Origin: Clostridiaceae bacterium
GTDB taxonomy: Bacteria > Bacillota > Clostridia > Peptostreptococcales > Natronincolaceae
Direction of reading: 5' to 3'
Assembly: GCA_018432235.1 (NCBI GenBank)
Contig: JAHDLO010000009.1
Location: forward strand, 62,001 to 126,000
DNA length: 64,000 bases
Part shown: positions 35,144 through 45,055 of the stretch, one piece after another
Numbering within the stretch: position 1 is the stretch's first letter
Layout of the letters: the number at the start of each line of letters is the position of its first letter
Program-made: the position numbers and the translations under genes
The notes under the pieces: model-generated
Databases searched by the model: none
What the model was told of the DNA's origin: nothing
What the model saw: the letters and a program-made list of their open reading frames with translations, nothing else

Positions 35144-35303
35144 TAAAGGTCCGATGCAGTTTAGTTTTAACGGCGGCATTCTATGATAGGATTTTCGGTA
35201 TTGTTTTTATTCAAAATAAGCATTCATAAGGATTCGGCTGCTTTTGTGTAACAACTGATATTGGACAATTGTAAGCAATGCATGTTAATTGAGGTGGTCT
35301 AGA

Positions 35304-36683
35304 ATGGTTAATTTTGAGGACTTAACGGTCTACTATATTCTTGTTAGCATTTTGCTTTCGGTATACATATATAGGATGGACAAAGCTAGAGGAAATGTTG
35401 GCTTCTCATTATTAGGGATAGCTATTGGCATAATGATACCTATAGTACCGGAGCTAATAAAAACAATCAGACCTGGGGTACTACTTCTGCCTACTTCAAT
35501 GGGCTTAGCATTGTCTGGGATTGTAGTGCTGTGGTGTATTTCTCGTCAGAGGTGCTTTTTAATACGCCCTATAGCAAGGGATATGGCTTTGAAAAGTATA
35601 AAGGAAGGTGTTTTAATAGTTGACAGAAAGGGGAGGGTGGTAGACCATAATTCCGCTCTTGAAGGCCATATCAAAGATATTATCGGAATGGAAGTGCATA
35701 TTACAGGTAAAATCATTGAAGATTTACTTAAGTACTGGCCCCAATGGTATTTTTTCTGCAAAAATATGCAGGAGGGAGAGGTGATTATTCCTTCACTATG
35801 CTATAGTGACAGACGTTACCATGTGAGAGTTAAGCCGATAATTAAGGGCGGCGTTAAAGGCGGAACAATATCTTTAATCTCAGACATAACAAACTATAAT
35901 AGCTTGAAGGAGGAGGCTACTCTACATACTGAACTAAGCAGGGATCAGCTGAAGGAAATAGTAGCTAAACTCAGCACTCAAAAAAAACAGCTGGAGGTGT
36001 TGAATAGTTTAAAGGACAAGCTCTTCGCCGTCATAACCCATGATATCAGAGATCCATTGACGGCGGTCATAAGCCTGACTGAGATTCTGGAGGAGGAAAA
36101 GGAACAATACAGCAGTGACATTGTAGAGATAATTGATGCTGTTAAGGAATACATATTAGACACATATGAGCTGATTGAGCATTTATTTGATTGGGTAAAA
36201 AGTCAGAGCTTTGGCCTCATTCATTCACCGTCACAGCTTAAGCTCTCTACGACGATAGAGGGGGTGCTTAAGCTATATCGAATACATGCAGATGCAAAGG
36301 GGATAACCATTAAGAGTAACATAAACGAGGACATTTTGGTATTTGCAGATAAAGAGATGCTGGAAATAGTCCTGAGAAATCTTCTTTCAAATGCCATAAA
36401 GTTTACAGAAATGGGCGGTAGTATTACTTTAGACGGCAAGGTGGCAGGCATGGCGGTCATTATTTCTGTCAGTGATACAGGGATAGGCATACACAGGGAA
36501 AAGGTGAAGGAGCTCTTCGATGAAGCACATTCAAGCTCAACTACAGGCACTACGGGGGAAAAGGGTACTGGCATAGGATTATTAATATGTAGGGAATTCG
36601 TAAGGCTAAACGGTGGTGAAATATGGGTGGAAACCGATGCAGGTGAGGGTAGCACCTTCTATTTCTCTGTACCGAACTTATAG
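35304..36683 (+). CDS. Membrane sensor histidine kinase (kinase 1 of a pair)
   Basis: 459 residues from ATG 35304 (GAGGTGG 7 bases before). Three N-terminal membrane helices to about 80, a PAS-like segment (SIKEGVLIVDRKGRVVDHNSA), a short coiled coil (210-240), HisKA with phosphoacceptor His246 in AVITHDIRDPLTAV, HATPase with NLLSNAIKF, DTGIGI and GTGIGLLICRE. First gene of kinase1-kinase2-response regulator. Probably phosphorylates the regulator at 38101. The signal is unknown. Confidence 0.9.
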   Translation: MVNFEDLTVYYILVSILLSVYIYRMDKARGNVGFSLLGIAIGIMIPIVPELIKTIRPGVLLLPTSMGLALSGIVVLWCISRQRCFLIRPIARDMALKSIKEGVLIVDRKGRVVDHNSALEGHIKDIIGMEVHITGKIIEDLLKYWPQWYFFCKNMQEGEVIIPSLCYSDRRYHVRVKPIIKGGVKGGTISLISDITNYNSLKEEATLHTELSRDQLKEIVAKLSTQKKQLEVLNSLKDKLFAVITHDIRDPLTAVISLTEILEEEKEQYSSDIVEIIDAVKEYILDTYELIEHLFDWVKSQSFGLIHSPSQLKLSTTIEGVLKLYRIHADAKGITIKSNINEDILVFADKEMLEIVLRNLLSNAIKFTEMGGSITLDGKVAGMAVIISVSDTGIGIHREKVKELFDEAHSSSTTGTTGEKGTGIGLLICREFVRLNGGEIWVETDAGEGSTFYFSVPNL

Positions 36684-36737
36684 GGGGCAGATATTTAGTA
36701 AATCACAATTAAATAGATGAAATAGGCGGTGAAATAT

Positions 36738-38090
36738 ATGAAATTAATACAAAGAGCTATAATGGCCTTTATGTTACCAGCTCTCTATGTCTGCACCGTC
36801 AATGCCGAAATTCATGCCTTTAGTATAAATATTCCCTTTGTCAAGCATGGTACTGGAGCAAACCTGTTAAGCGGTGCTATTTATCCAATTATCATAAGCT
36901 TTATTGTACTTCAGCCAGTCTTCATTATCCTACTAATCAAGGCATTGAAGAAAAATAAGAAAATCATGAAGGAGCTTAAGGAAGGAAAAATAAAGTACCA
37001 GACATTATTTGAAAATATGGAGGAGGGCTTGATTTTAGGAAAAATTGTTCCAAGCGGGGAAAATTCTGAAATGGAATACCTAGTTTTGGATGTCAATAAG
37101 GCATACGAAAGGATTACTGGCTTAAGACGAGAGGATATCATTAATAAAAGCGCAATAAAGACTTTTCCTCTGGCAGAGGAATATTGGGTCGAAGGCTGCA
37201 GGAAGGCTGTCTTTATGGAGAGGGCATACAACTGCATTGGGTATTCAAAGGATTTAGAAAGATATTTGTCTGTTAATATTTTTGCAGCTAACGGGGGGAA
37301 GCTTGCAATGGCGATATCGGATGTTACCGAGGAAAGACAACAAAGGGAGAAGCTAATTTCGCTTAACAAGGAGCTTGCGGCAACACATTCGCTTCGAGAT
37401 AAAATATTTAAGGTGCTTACCAGAGATGTACGGCAGCCATTAGCAACGCTGATCAATCTTACGGAGCTATTGATACGGGACAAGGACCTCTATTCAGGTG
37501 ACAAAAGTGAGCTGTTAAATGAAATTCAGGAATATGTTAACTATGTATTTACTAATGTCGAGATTCTACTCAGATGGTTTGAAAGCAAAAAGTCGGGAGA
37601 TATCTATACGCCAATGAATTGGGGATTGTTGGAGCTTTTGCATGAGGTGCTGGATATGATGACCATAATGCTGGAAGCAAAAAACATCAATGCAATTTTA
37701 GAAATACAATATGAAATGAGGGTTTATGCCGATAAGGAAATGCTGACCTTGGTTTTTCGAAACCTGATTTCAAATGCTGTAAAATTTTCAGGCAGAAATA
37801 AAAGCATTTTAATTGCCTCTGAGTTGGAGGGTGAGATGGTGGTGGTATCCTTTAAGGATACAGGTGTAGGTATTTCAGCTGAAAAGGTGCAAATGCTTTT
37901 TCAGGATATCAACGAAAAGGCTACGATGGGTACAGAGGGTGAAATCGGCTTAGGGCTGGGGTTGTTTTTATGTCGGCAGTTGATACAACGAAACGGAGGC
38001 GATATATGGCTGGAAAGTACTGTAGGGGAAGGGAGCACCTTCTACATATCAGTGCCGTCGGCCTCCTCAAAAAATATACAAAATAATTAG
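36738..38090 (+). CDS. Histidine-kinase-like protein without the phosphoacceptor His (kinase 2)
   Basis: 450 residues from ATG 36738. Signal-anchor and second membrane helix (about 1-70), PAS domain (85-200), coiled coil, HisKA-like helix and complete HATPase (NLISNAVKF, DTGVGI, GLGLFLCRQ). At the H-box it reads VLTRDVRQPLATL: Arg229 replaces the His that in kinase 1 lies in VITHDIRDPL. The codon is AGA, so one base change does not restore His. It may act as an ATP-binding partner that phosphorylates or allosterically controls kinase 1. The rest of the protein is well preserved, so it is not simply decaying. Confidence 0.88.
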   Translation: MKLIQRAIMAFMLPALYVCTVNAEIHAFSINIPFVKHGTGANLLSGAIYPIIISFIVLQPVFIILLIKALKKNKKIMKELKEGKIKYQTLFENMEEGLILGKIVPSGENSEMEYLVLDVNKAYERITGLRREDIINKSAIKTFPLAEEYWVEGCRKAVFMERAYNCIGYSKDLERYLSVNIFAANGGKLAMAISDVTEERQQREKLISLNKELAATHSLRDKIFKVLTRDVRQPLATLINLTELLIRDKDLYSGDKSELLNEIQEYVNYVFTNVEILLRWFESKKSGDIYTPMNWGLLELLHEVLDMMTIMLEAKNINAILEIQYEMRVYADKEMLTLVFRNLISNAVKFSGRNKSILIASELEGEMVVVSFKDTGVGISAEKVQMLFQDINEKATMGTEGEIGLGLGLFLCRQLIQRNGGDIWLESTVGEGSTFYISVPSASSKNIQNN

Positions 38091-38100
38091 GTGATGATAA

Positions 38101-39225
38101 ATGAAGGCTATTATATTAGATGATGAAAGATCTATGCTGCTAATCCTAAAGAAAATGCTATCCCAAATACCAGGAGTGGAAATTGTAGGTAGCTTTCAAA
38201 GCACTGCCGAAGCTGAAAAATACATAAAGGAAAACAAAGTTAATCTTGCTTTTGTGGATATTAGCATGCCGGAGGAAAATGGAATTGATTTTGCCAGAAG
38301 GATTATGAAGGAGATGCCGGAGCTTGCAATTATTTTTCTTACGGCCCATAAGGAATATGCATTGGAGGCCTTTGAGGTACATGCCTATGATTATATTGTT
38401 AAGCCCATTTCACAGATAAGATTGGAGAATTCAGTGCAGAGGGTGAGGCAAAGGCTGTTGTCTTTTAATCATGTTAATAGATTTAATATGCCGAAGCTAC
38501 ACGTCTATTGCTTTGGCGGCTTGGAAATTAGATACGGTGAAAATAGGACCATAAGATTTACCTCCTCCAAAAGTATGGAGCTATTTGCATATCTTCTTAT
38601 GAAGGATGGCAGATTTGTGTCTAAATGGAACGTAGTGGACGATGTATTTAGAGGTATGCCTTTAAAAAATGCTGAGACATATCTCAACACGACAGTATAT
38701 AAGCTACGTAAGGCCCTGGAGCCCCATGGGATGAAAAGTGCAATCCTTTCTTCAGACGAAAGCTACAAGCTTAACAAGGAGGATATTTATGTGGATTTCA
38801 AGGACTTTGAGCAGAGAGTATATTCTTTTTCGGAGATAGGCAGCGCCAATTATGAAAAGGCAATAATCACAGAAAGGCTTTATACAGGTGAGCTATTTGG
38901 CTTAAAGGATTATTGCTGGGCCTCCTACCACAAGGAAAGGCTTTCAGAAATGTATTGGAGCTTTGCTAAAAAACTGGTGTATTACTTAATAGAAAATAAG
39001 CAGCTGACTGCAACCCATCAAATACTAAAAAAGCTGCTGTATATTAATGAGTTAGATGAGGAAATAAACTGCCTCTTAATGCAGGTGTATGCATCTCAAA
39101 AAGACAGACAGTCTCTTGAAAAGCAATTTAAAAGATATAAAAGGGTATTGCAGAGGGAGTTGGGGGTTTATCCTGAAAAATATGCAACTAATCTTTATAA
39201 TACCCTTCTAAAAACGCTGAAGTAA
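38101..39225 (+). CDS. Response regulator with SARP-type DNA-binding and BTAD output
   Basis: 374 residues. CheY-like receiver (1-120): DDE at 7-9, phosphoacceptor Asp in AFVDISMP, Lys in IVKPIS. Then a winged helix of the SARP/Trans_reg_C type (about 133-230, ETYLNTTVYKLRKALEPHG) and a bacterial transcriptional activator (BTAD, TPR-like) domain to the end (LLMQVYASQKDRQSL...RELGVYPE). Ten bases after kinase 2, so it is the partner of the kinases. A paralogue of equal length is at 48266. Confidence 0.9.
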   Translation: MKAIILDDERSMLLILKKMLSQIPGVEIVGSFQSTAEAEKYIKENKVNLAFVDISMPEENGIDFARRIMKEMPELAIIFLTAHKEYALEAFEVHAYDYIVKPISQIRLENSVQRVRQRLLSFNHVNRFNMPKLHVYCFGGLEIRYGENRTIRFTSSKSMELFAYLLMKDGRFVSKWNVVDDVFRGMPLKNAETYLNTTVYKLRKALEPHGMKSAILSSDESYKLNKEDIYVDFKDFEQRVYSFSEIGSANYEKAIITERLYTGELFGLKDYCWASYHKERLSEMYWSFAKKLVYYLIENKQLTATHQILKKLLYINELDEEINCLLMQVYASQKDRQSLEKQFKRYKRVLQRELGVYPEKYATNLYNTLLKTLK

Positions 39226-39384
39226 ATACTTTTTATTTACAATAAAATGTAAATGAATGTATCTATTTGTCAGAAATTAGTCATTGATAATAAGTATAAT
39301 GTACATAAGATTGTTATCTAAAATAAATTACTATATGACACAATATCTGCCTGTAGGATATATTACCAACTAGGAGGAAGTATT

Positions 39385-40035
39385 ATGCAAGGTCTGCAAA
39401 ATATACTTAACGCCGTGAATCATGCAGAAGGTGAATTTCTTTCTATAACCCTAATAGAGGAAATTATTAGAGGTAATATTGAAATAAACGAAAATTGTTC
39501 TATTTTGTTATTTGATGTAACAGACATTATCTCAGGTGACTATAATGAAATTAGTGAAGAGGAAGTTCTTCATATAGTAAAAGCAATAGTTTTATCCTGT
39601 ATCAGGAGGGAAGATATAGCCGTTTGGACTGAGAACAATCAAATTATAGTATTAACCGCCGTCATAGATAAGGTGCAACTGAGGGGGATTTTGAAAAGGC
39701 TTTATTGCAATTTGACGCAACGGTTTTTCAGTATTAATGAGAATCCACAGATTCACATAGGTTTAGCGATAGGAGACGGAAATTTGAGCTTTCACCAGCT
39801 TCTAAGCAATGCAATAAAAAGTATGGAGGAGGCACGTTTAAAGAAAAAGAACGGCGAATTTGAACAGGAGCTTCATTTAGCTTCAAAAATTGATAAGGTT
39901 AGAAAAGAATTGCATAGGATGATTATTAATCAGAAGGCTAAGGGCTTTGACGAGACGATTGTAAGAATGAGTCAATATCTTGATGAACTGCTTGTTGAAT
40001 ATATAAGAAATAGCAGGAGTGAGAATTATGAATAA
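39385..40035 (+). CDS. Degenerate GGDEF domain fused to a Spo0E-like phosphatase domain
   Basis: 216 residues. Residues ~30-155 follow the GGDEF fold (SILLFDVTDII; later IHIGLAIGDG and AIKSMEEARLKKKNG), but the GGDEF loop is WTENNQII, so no cyclase activity is expected. Residues 168-210 (KIDKVRKELHRMI then MSQYLDELLVEYI) match the Spo0E family, including the SQxLD core (196-200) used to dephosphorylate Spo0A~P. The two parts together are unusual. Overlaps the next gene by 8 bases, so it is coupled to a c-di-GMP-type protein. GGAGGAAG ribosome binding site. Confidence 0.7.
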   Translation: MQGLQNILNAVNHAEGEFLSITLIEEIIRGNIEINENCSILLFDVTDIISGDYNEISEEEVLHIVKAIVLSCIRREDIAVWTENNQIIVLTAVIDKVQLRGILKRLYCNLTQRFFSINENPQIHIGLAIGDGNLSFHQLLSNAIKSMEEARLKKKNGEFEQELHLASKIDKVRKELHRMIINQKAKGFDETIVRMSQYLDELLVEYIRNSRSENYE

Positions 40036-42463
40036 TAAGAATCTGGCCGATGCAAATGGTAAAGAAAAATTGATGCAAGGTATAAGGGAGACTGACCGTA
40101 ATTACAGAATGCTTTTTGAAAACCATGACAGTGTCATGATGCTTATAGATGCTCAAAATGGTAATATCGTTGAGGCCAATAAGGCTGCGATAGAATATTA
40201 TGGCTATACCAAGGAAAAGCTGCTATCAATGAGAATACAGAACATCAATATCCTCAGTGAGGCGGATGTTAATATTGAGATAAATCGTGCAAAAACTGAG
40301 CAAAGAAGCTATTTTCAATTTGTTCATAGGCTTGCAAATAGCCAATTAAGAGAGGTGGAGGTACATAGCTTTCCTGTGGAGGTTGGCAATAGAAAGCTAT
40401 TATTTTCAACTATCTACGATATCACTGATAGATTTAAGCAAAAACTCCTGTTTGAAACCTTATTCTTTGATACCCCCTATGCAGTCGCTATATTAGACCA
40501 AAATCAGAGAATTGTTAATATCAATAAAAACTTTACGGCCCTCTTCTCTTATAAGCAAAATGATGCGGCTGGGATGCCAATTGGCAGCTTAGTGGCAACG
40601 GAGGAGGTCTCAACCGAGATAGAGCACAATCTTCAAATGGTATTCACCGGTGAAGTGGTGAAGCAGGAGGGCATCAGAAGATCAAGAGATGGTAGGCTGA
40701 TTGATGTTGAAATTCTTGGCTACCCGATAATAAATCATAATACCATAATCGGTGCCTATGTCATATACATAGATATTTCGGATAAGAAGAGATATGAGAA
40801 GCAGCTGTTGTTATTTAAAAACATATTAGAAAACAATAGCGAAGGTGTGGTAATCACTGATAACGAGGGCTTTGTTCAGTGGATAAACAATGCCTTTACT
40901 GAAATAACCGGCTACACAAGTGATGAGATACTTAATAAGAATATAAGCGTATTGAAGTCAGGAATCCATTCCAAAGAGTTTTATAAGGAGCTGTGGGACA
41001 GACTTTTGTCTGAGGGAAAATGGATAGGTGAAATAACAAATCTAAGTAAGAACGGTAAGCTCTGTACGGAATGGCTGACCATAAATAGCATAAAAAATGA
41101 CTTGAATAAAACGACAAATTATGTTGGCATATTGAAGGATCTATCAGAGAAGCAAAAACTGGATAGAAGAATGGATGAACTTAAACAGAAGGATGCTTTG
41201 ACCCATTTGTATAATAGAAGCTATTTTATAAAGGCTGTTGAAGCATATATTCATAATTCTGCCAGCGGATTTTCTATCATATTTTTGGATATTGAAGGCT
41301 TCAAGGATATTAACGATTCCTTGGGACATCAAGTTGGAGACAAGCTATTGATTGGCTTTTCAGAAATACTATTGTCCTTTATAGATGAAAACAAGCTGCT
41401 GTGCCGATTCAGTAGCGACGAATTTGCAATATTGCTAAAAAATGCCCGTAAGGAGGAGGCTTATGACTTATCCAGAGTGCTTCTTAATAGACTGAAGCGG
41501 CCCTTTATTATCGAAGGAATGATTCTTCATGTAAATTCAAATATTGGCATAAGCAGGTTTCCGGAGAATGGCACAAATGCGGAGGATCTGGTACGGTATG
41601 CGGATATTGCCGTATATAGGGCTAAGGAGAAGCAGGAGGACAGAATATGCTTTTATACCAGTGAAATGTCGGATTCCATCGAGGAGAAGTTTCTGATAGC
41701 AAATCACCTAGCTTTGGCAGTAGATAAAAATGAGCTTTCTATCAACTATCAGCCGATATTTGATATCAATTTAAAAAACAAGATCGTCGGAGCTGAAGCC
41801 TTGATGAGGTGGAAAAATCCCATATTGGGTGCTGTGTCTCCTGAAAAATTTATACCCATAGCTGAGAAAACCGGATTGATTATTGATATGGGTAAATGGA
41901 TATTTGAGGAGGTTTGCAAGCAGCTTCATAGCTGGCAGAGGAGGAATAAAAGTATTGTTCCCATTTCAGTGAATATTTCGGTTAAGCAGCTGGAGCAAAT
42001 AGATTTTGCTGAAGACATTATTAAAATAATGGAAGGCTACAGCATAACAGCGGATAATATAGAGCTTGAGATTACAGAAAGTGTTTCTTCTGGGGAGCTA
42101 ATCGTTATAGTCAACAATATTCACAAAATTAAGCAGCATGGCTTACGAATATCCATGGATGATTTTGGAACGGGCTTCTCCTCGCTAGGACAGCTAGATA
42201 TCTTTGAGTTAGATAAGCTTAAGATTGATAAGATTTTTATCGATGATTTGGTTAAGACCTTTAGAAGGCAAAACCTGGTTAAGACCATTATTGCAATGGC
42301 CAAGAGCCTGGACTTAACCGTTGTAGCAGAAGGGATAGAAACAATGGAGCAGCTGAATTACTTGAAAGCATTGGGCTGTCATCTTGGACAGGGATATTTG
42401 CTTAGTGAGCCCTTGACAGCTGATGGCATTGAAGCACTATTGAATGCTAATATGCAAGAATAG
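40028..42463 (+). CDS. PAS-PAS-PAS-GGDEF-EAL signalling protein
   Basis: 811 residues from ATG 40028 (AGGAGTGA), overlapping the upstream stop. Three PAS domains (about 20-140, 145-260, 265-380; the third reads GVVITDNEGFVQWINNAF), GGDEF domain with SSDEF in place of GG(D/E)EF, then EAL with intact EALMRW, NITES-like LEITES and DDFGTGFSSL. It is expected to hydrolyse c-di-GMP; the degenerate GGDEF may bind GTP as a regulator. No membrane helix, so it senses an internal signal via PAS. Confidence 0.92.
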   Translation: MNNKNLADANGKEKLMQGIRETDRNYRMLFENHDSVMMLIDAQNGNIVEANKAAIEYYGYTKEKLLSMRIQNINILSEADVNIEINRAKTEQRSYFQFVHRLANSQLREVEVHSFPVEVGNRKLLFSTIYDITDRFKQKLLFETLFFDTPYAVAILDQNQRIVNINKNFTALFSYKQNDAAGMPIGSLVATEEVSTEIEHNLQMVFTGEVVKQEGIRRSRDGRLIDVEILGYPIINHNTIIGAYVIYIDISDKKRYEKQLLLFKNILENNSEGVVITDNEGFVQWINNAFTEITGYTSDEILNKNISVLKSGIHSKEFYKELWDRLLSEGKWIGEITNLSKNGKLCTEWLTINSIKNDLNKTTNYVGILKDLSEKQKLDRRMDELKQKDALTHLYNRSYFIKAVEAYIHNSASGFSIIFLDIEGFKDINDSLGHQVGDKLLIGFSEILLSFIDENKLLCRFSSDEFAILLKNARKEEAYDLSRVLLNRLKRPFIIEGMILHVNSNIGISRFPENGTNAEDLVRYADIAVYRAKEKQEDRICFYTSEMSDSIEEKFLIANHLALAVDKNELSINYQPIFDINLKNKIVGAEALMRWKNPILGAVSPEKFIPIAEKTGLIIDMGKWIFEEVCKQLHSWQRRNKSIVPISVNISVKQLEQIDFAEDIIKIMEGYSITADNIELEITESVSSGELIVIVNNIHKIKQHGLRISMDDFGTGFSSLGQLDIFELDKLKIDKIFIDDLVKTFRRQNLVKTIIAMAKSLDLTVVAEGIETMEQLNYLKALGCHLGQGYLLSEPLTADGIEALLNANMQE

Positions 42464-42517
42464 ACTGAACGGGGGAATAATCAGCATATTATAAACACAT
42501 TTTAGGGGGGAATGAAA

Positions 42518-44506
42518 ATGAAAAGCATAAAAACAAGGCTTATAATTAGTTTTTGTATTATGATATTGATATCAACAGCTGTTTTAGCCTTCATATCCTT
42601 GGAAAGGGCCGGTGGCTCTCTGACGGAGGAGGCAGAAGCTGCCCTTAGGTCTATAGCAGTTGAATCCTCGAAATTGACAGAAAGCAGAGTTGAGACACAG
42701 AAGCAGGCCTTAAGGATTATCGCAATGATGCCGGATATTGAGGATATGGATTGGGAAAAGCAGCTGCCAATACTTCAAGGAATGGTTCAGAAAACAAATT
42801 TTATTGATATAGGGATACTTTATCCCGAGGGAACAGCTTATTTTTCAGATGGAACAGCAGCTAGGTTAGGAGATGAGGAATTTGTACTAAGAGCGCTTAA
42901 GGGGGATGTGGTTGTATCTGATCTTATTGTAAGCAATGAGTATAATGAGCCAATTCTATACTATGCAGCCCCTATAGAGAGTAATGGTAAAGTGGTGGGG
43001 GTTGTAATGGGGAAAAGAAGTGGTATGGCCCTTAGTAATATCACAGATGAGATCAGCTTTGGTGAAGGCGGCTATGCCTACATGATTAATACCAGCGGTA
43101 CAATAGTAGCGCATCAGGATAGAGAACGGGTTCTAAATAGAGTTAATCCGATAGCAGAAGCAAACAACGACGAAAGCCTTGTATCGGTTGCTCAGCTTTT
43201 TACTGAAGTAATCCAAGAGAAGTCAGGGGTAAGCAGCTATACCTATATGGGTAATGACCTGTATGTGGGCTATTCACCAATAAATGGCACCAGCTGGATT
43301 TTAGTTATTACAGCCGATAAGCAGGATGTTTTGGCAGCCATACCCTTAATACAGAGGGATATCGTTATAGCAGCTTCAATTATTCTGCTATGTGCCTTAG
43401 TCATCTCCTTTATAGTAGGTAGCTCAATTACAAAGCCTGTAATACATGCTATAAGGCATTCTGAGAATATTGCCCGTTTGGATTTAACCCAGGAGGTTCC
43501 CCACAGTTTATTAAGTAAAAAGGATGAGGTGGGCTTATTGGCAAAAGCTTTACAGAACATAACTGATTCACTGAGGGAGATAATTGAGGAGATCAACATG
43601 TCTTCTCAGCAGGTGACATCAGCCTCGGAAGAGCTTACGGCCACGTCACAGCAATCCGCCACATCAGCAGAGGAAATAACTAAAACTATAAATGCGATTT
43701 CCGAGGGTGCTTTTCATCAGGTTAATAGCGTCAATAATGGAACAGAGAAGGCGAATATTCTGGGTAATGCCATAGAGATGGACTCCCAGCACCTTCAGGG
43801 GCTGAATGCAGCTACAAAAAAGGCTTCGGAGGCTGTAAAGATAGGCTTAACAGAGATTAACGCCTTGCTGACAATTACCAATGACAGTGATGCTGCAATA
43901 AAGGAAATTCAAGAAGTCGTGCTGAAAAGCAATGAAAGCTCTCGGAATATTGAAGAGGCGAGTAATTTTATCACAGAAATAGCAAATAAGACAAATCTAC
44001 TGGCGCTTAATGCTGCAATCGAGGCAGCCAGGGCAGGAGATGCAGGAAGAGGCTTTGCAGTGGTTGCAGAGGAAATAAGGGGACTTGCTGAGCAATCAAC
44101 AGCTTCTACAAAGTCTATAGATGAAATAGTGAAGGAGCTACAGTCAAATACCGATAATGTGGTTAAAACCATGGACAAGGTTTCAACTATTGCACAAAAG
44201 CAGAACAGGAGTGTCATAGCCAGCAGAGAAAAATATTTGTTAATAGCAGAAGCGATGAACTCCGCCGAGGAAACTGTTAACCTGTTGAACCTTTCAGGTG
44301 AAGATATGGAAGGTATGAAGAGAGAGATTTTGCTGGCGCTTAAAGAGCTGGCTTCTATTGCAGAGAATAATTCTGCAGCAACGGAGGAGGCGACTGCATC
44401 GATGGAAGAGCAAAGTGCATCGATAGAGGAAATCGCAAGCGCCAGTGAGGGCCTAGCTCAGCTTGCTCAAAGTCTGCATGCGATAATAACTAGATTTAAG
44501 CTTTAG
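42518..44506 (+). CDS. Methyl-accepting chemotaxis protein
   Basis: 662 residues from ATG 42518; the ATG at 42512 is too close to GGGGGG. First membrane helix 8-28, double-Cache-type periplasmic domain (about 35-275), second helix near 285-305, HAMP, then a long signalling coiled coil with the conserved tip [18 protein letters not shown]. Detects a small extracellular ligand and signals to CheA/CheW, which are not encoded here. Follows the EAL gene by 54 bases and ends at a strong terminator. Confidence 0.93.
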   Translation: MKSIKTRLIISFCIMILISTAVLAFISLERAGGSLTEEAEAALRSIAVESSKLTESRVETQKQALRIIAMMPDIEDMDWEKQLPILQGMVQKTNFIDIGILYPEGTAYFSDGTAARLGDEEFVLRALKGDVVVSDLIVSNEYNEPILYYAAPIESNGKVVGVVMGKRSGMALSNITDEISFGEGGYAYMINTSGTIVAHQDRERVLNRVNPIAEANNDESLVSVAQLFTEVIQEKSGVSSYTYMGNDLYVGYSPINGTSWILVITADKQDVLAAIPLIQRDIVIAASIILLCALVISFIVGSSITKPVIHAIRHSENIARLDLTQEVPHSLLSKKDEVGLLAKALQNITDSLREIIEEINMSSQQVTSASEELTATSQQSATSAEEITKTINAISEGAFHQVNSVNNGTEKANILGNAIEMDSQHLQGLNAATKKASEAVKIGLTEINALLTITNDSDAAIKEIQEVVLKSNESSRNIEEASNFITEIANKTNLLALNAAIEAARAGDAGRGFAVVAEEIRGLAEQSTASTKSIDEIVKELQSNTDNVVKTMDKVSTIAQKQNRSVIASREKYLLIAEAMNSAEETVNLLNLSGEDMEGMKREILLALKELASIAENNSAATEEATASMEEQSASIEEIASASEGLAQLAQSLHAIITRFKL

Positions 44507-44597
44507 CGATTAATTGTCTGATAGCCCATAGGATGATCTTGACTGAGCTGTTGAGGTCACCCAAGAATAAATGTCCTAGAGAAGGCAGCGGTTATAT

Positions 44598-44643
44598 AAA
44601 CTAAAAAAGGTTTGCATACTAATATGCAGGCCTTTTTTAGTTT
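44598..44643 (+). terminator. Strong terminator after the chemoreceptor
   Basis: AAACTAAAAAAGG (44598-44610) with CCTTTTTTAGTTT (44631-44643); G-T pairs and TGCAT/ATGCA extend the stem to about 20 bp around a 6-base loop. Confidence 0.88.
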
Positions 44644-44679
44644 ATTAAGATATTATTTAGAAAAAATTCGAAATAACTA

Positions 44680-44741
44680 TTGACCTAAAATGAAGCTAAA
44701 TATATAATTAAAACAAAGGATATTTCGAAAAAAATCGAAAT
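44680..44741 (+). promoter_or_regulatory. Promoter and operator of the SdpR/SdpI-like pair
   Basis: TTGACC (44680-44685), 17-base spacer, TATAAT (44703-44708), followed by a perfect palindrome ATTTCGA-N6-TCGAAAT (44722-44741). A matching ATTCGAAAT half-site lies just upstream near 44666. The sites on both sides of the promoter fit autorepression by the ArsR-type protein encoded next. Confidence 0.65.
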
Positions 44742-44770
44742 AAACATATTGGACTGGAGGTGGTGATATT

Positions 44771-45055
44771 TTGGGTTTTCCAGAGACCTTTAAGGCCCTA
44801 TCGGATTCCGTCAGGCGGGATATCCTGCTATCCCTTAAGGCAAATAAAAAAATGTCTGCCGGTGAAATAGCTGCAAAATATGATTTGTCAAATGCAACTG
44901 TATCCTATCATATATCGCAGCTTAAGAAGGCTGATTTGATTTTTGAAACAAAACACAAGCAGTTTATCTATTATCAAATTAATATTTCGGTTTTTGAGGA
45001 GCTAATGCTATGGGTGGCTCAGTTTAAAGGAGATGATATTAATGAAAAAGAATAG
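44771..45055 (+). CDS. ArsR/SdpR-type winged-helix repressor
   Basis: 94 residues from a TTG start after GGAGGTGGTGA. Winged helix: SDSVRRDILLSLKANKKMSAGEIAAKYDLSNATVSYHISQLKKADL. No Cys pair for metal binding, so it is of the SdpR rather than the metal-sensing branch. Overlaps the SdpI-like gene by 14 bases, the gene order known from Bacillus sdpRI. Confidence 0.85.
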   Translation: MGFPETFKALSDSVRRDILLSLKANKKMSAGEIAAKYDLSNATVSYHISQLKKADLIFETKHKQFIYYQINISVFEELMLWVAQFKGDDINEKE

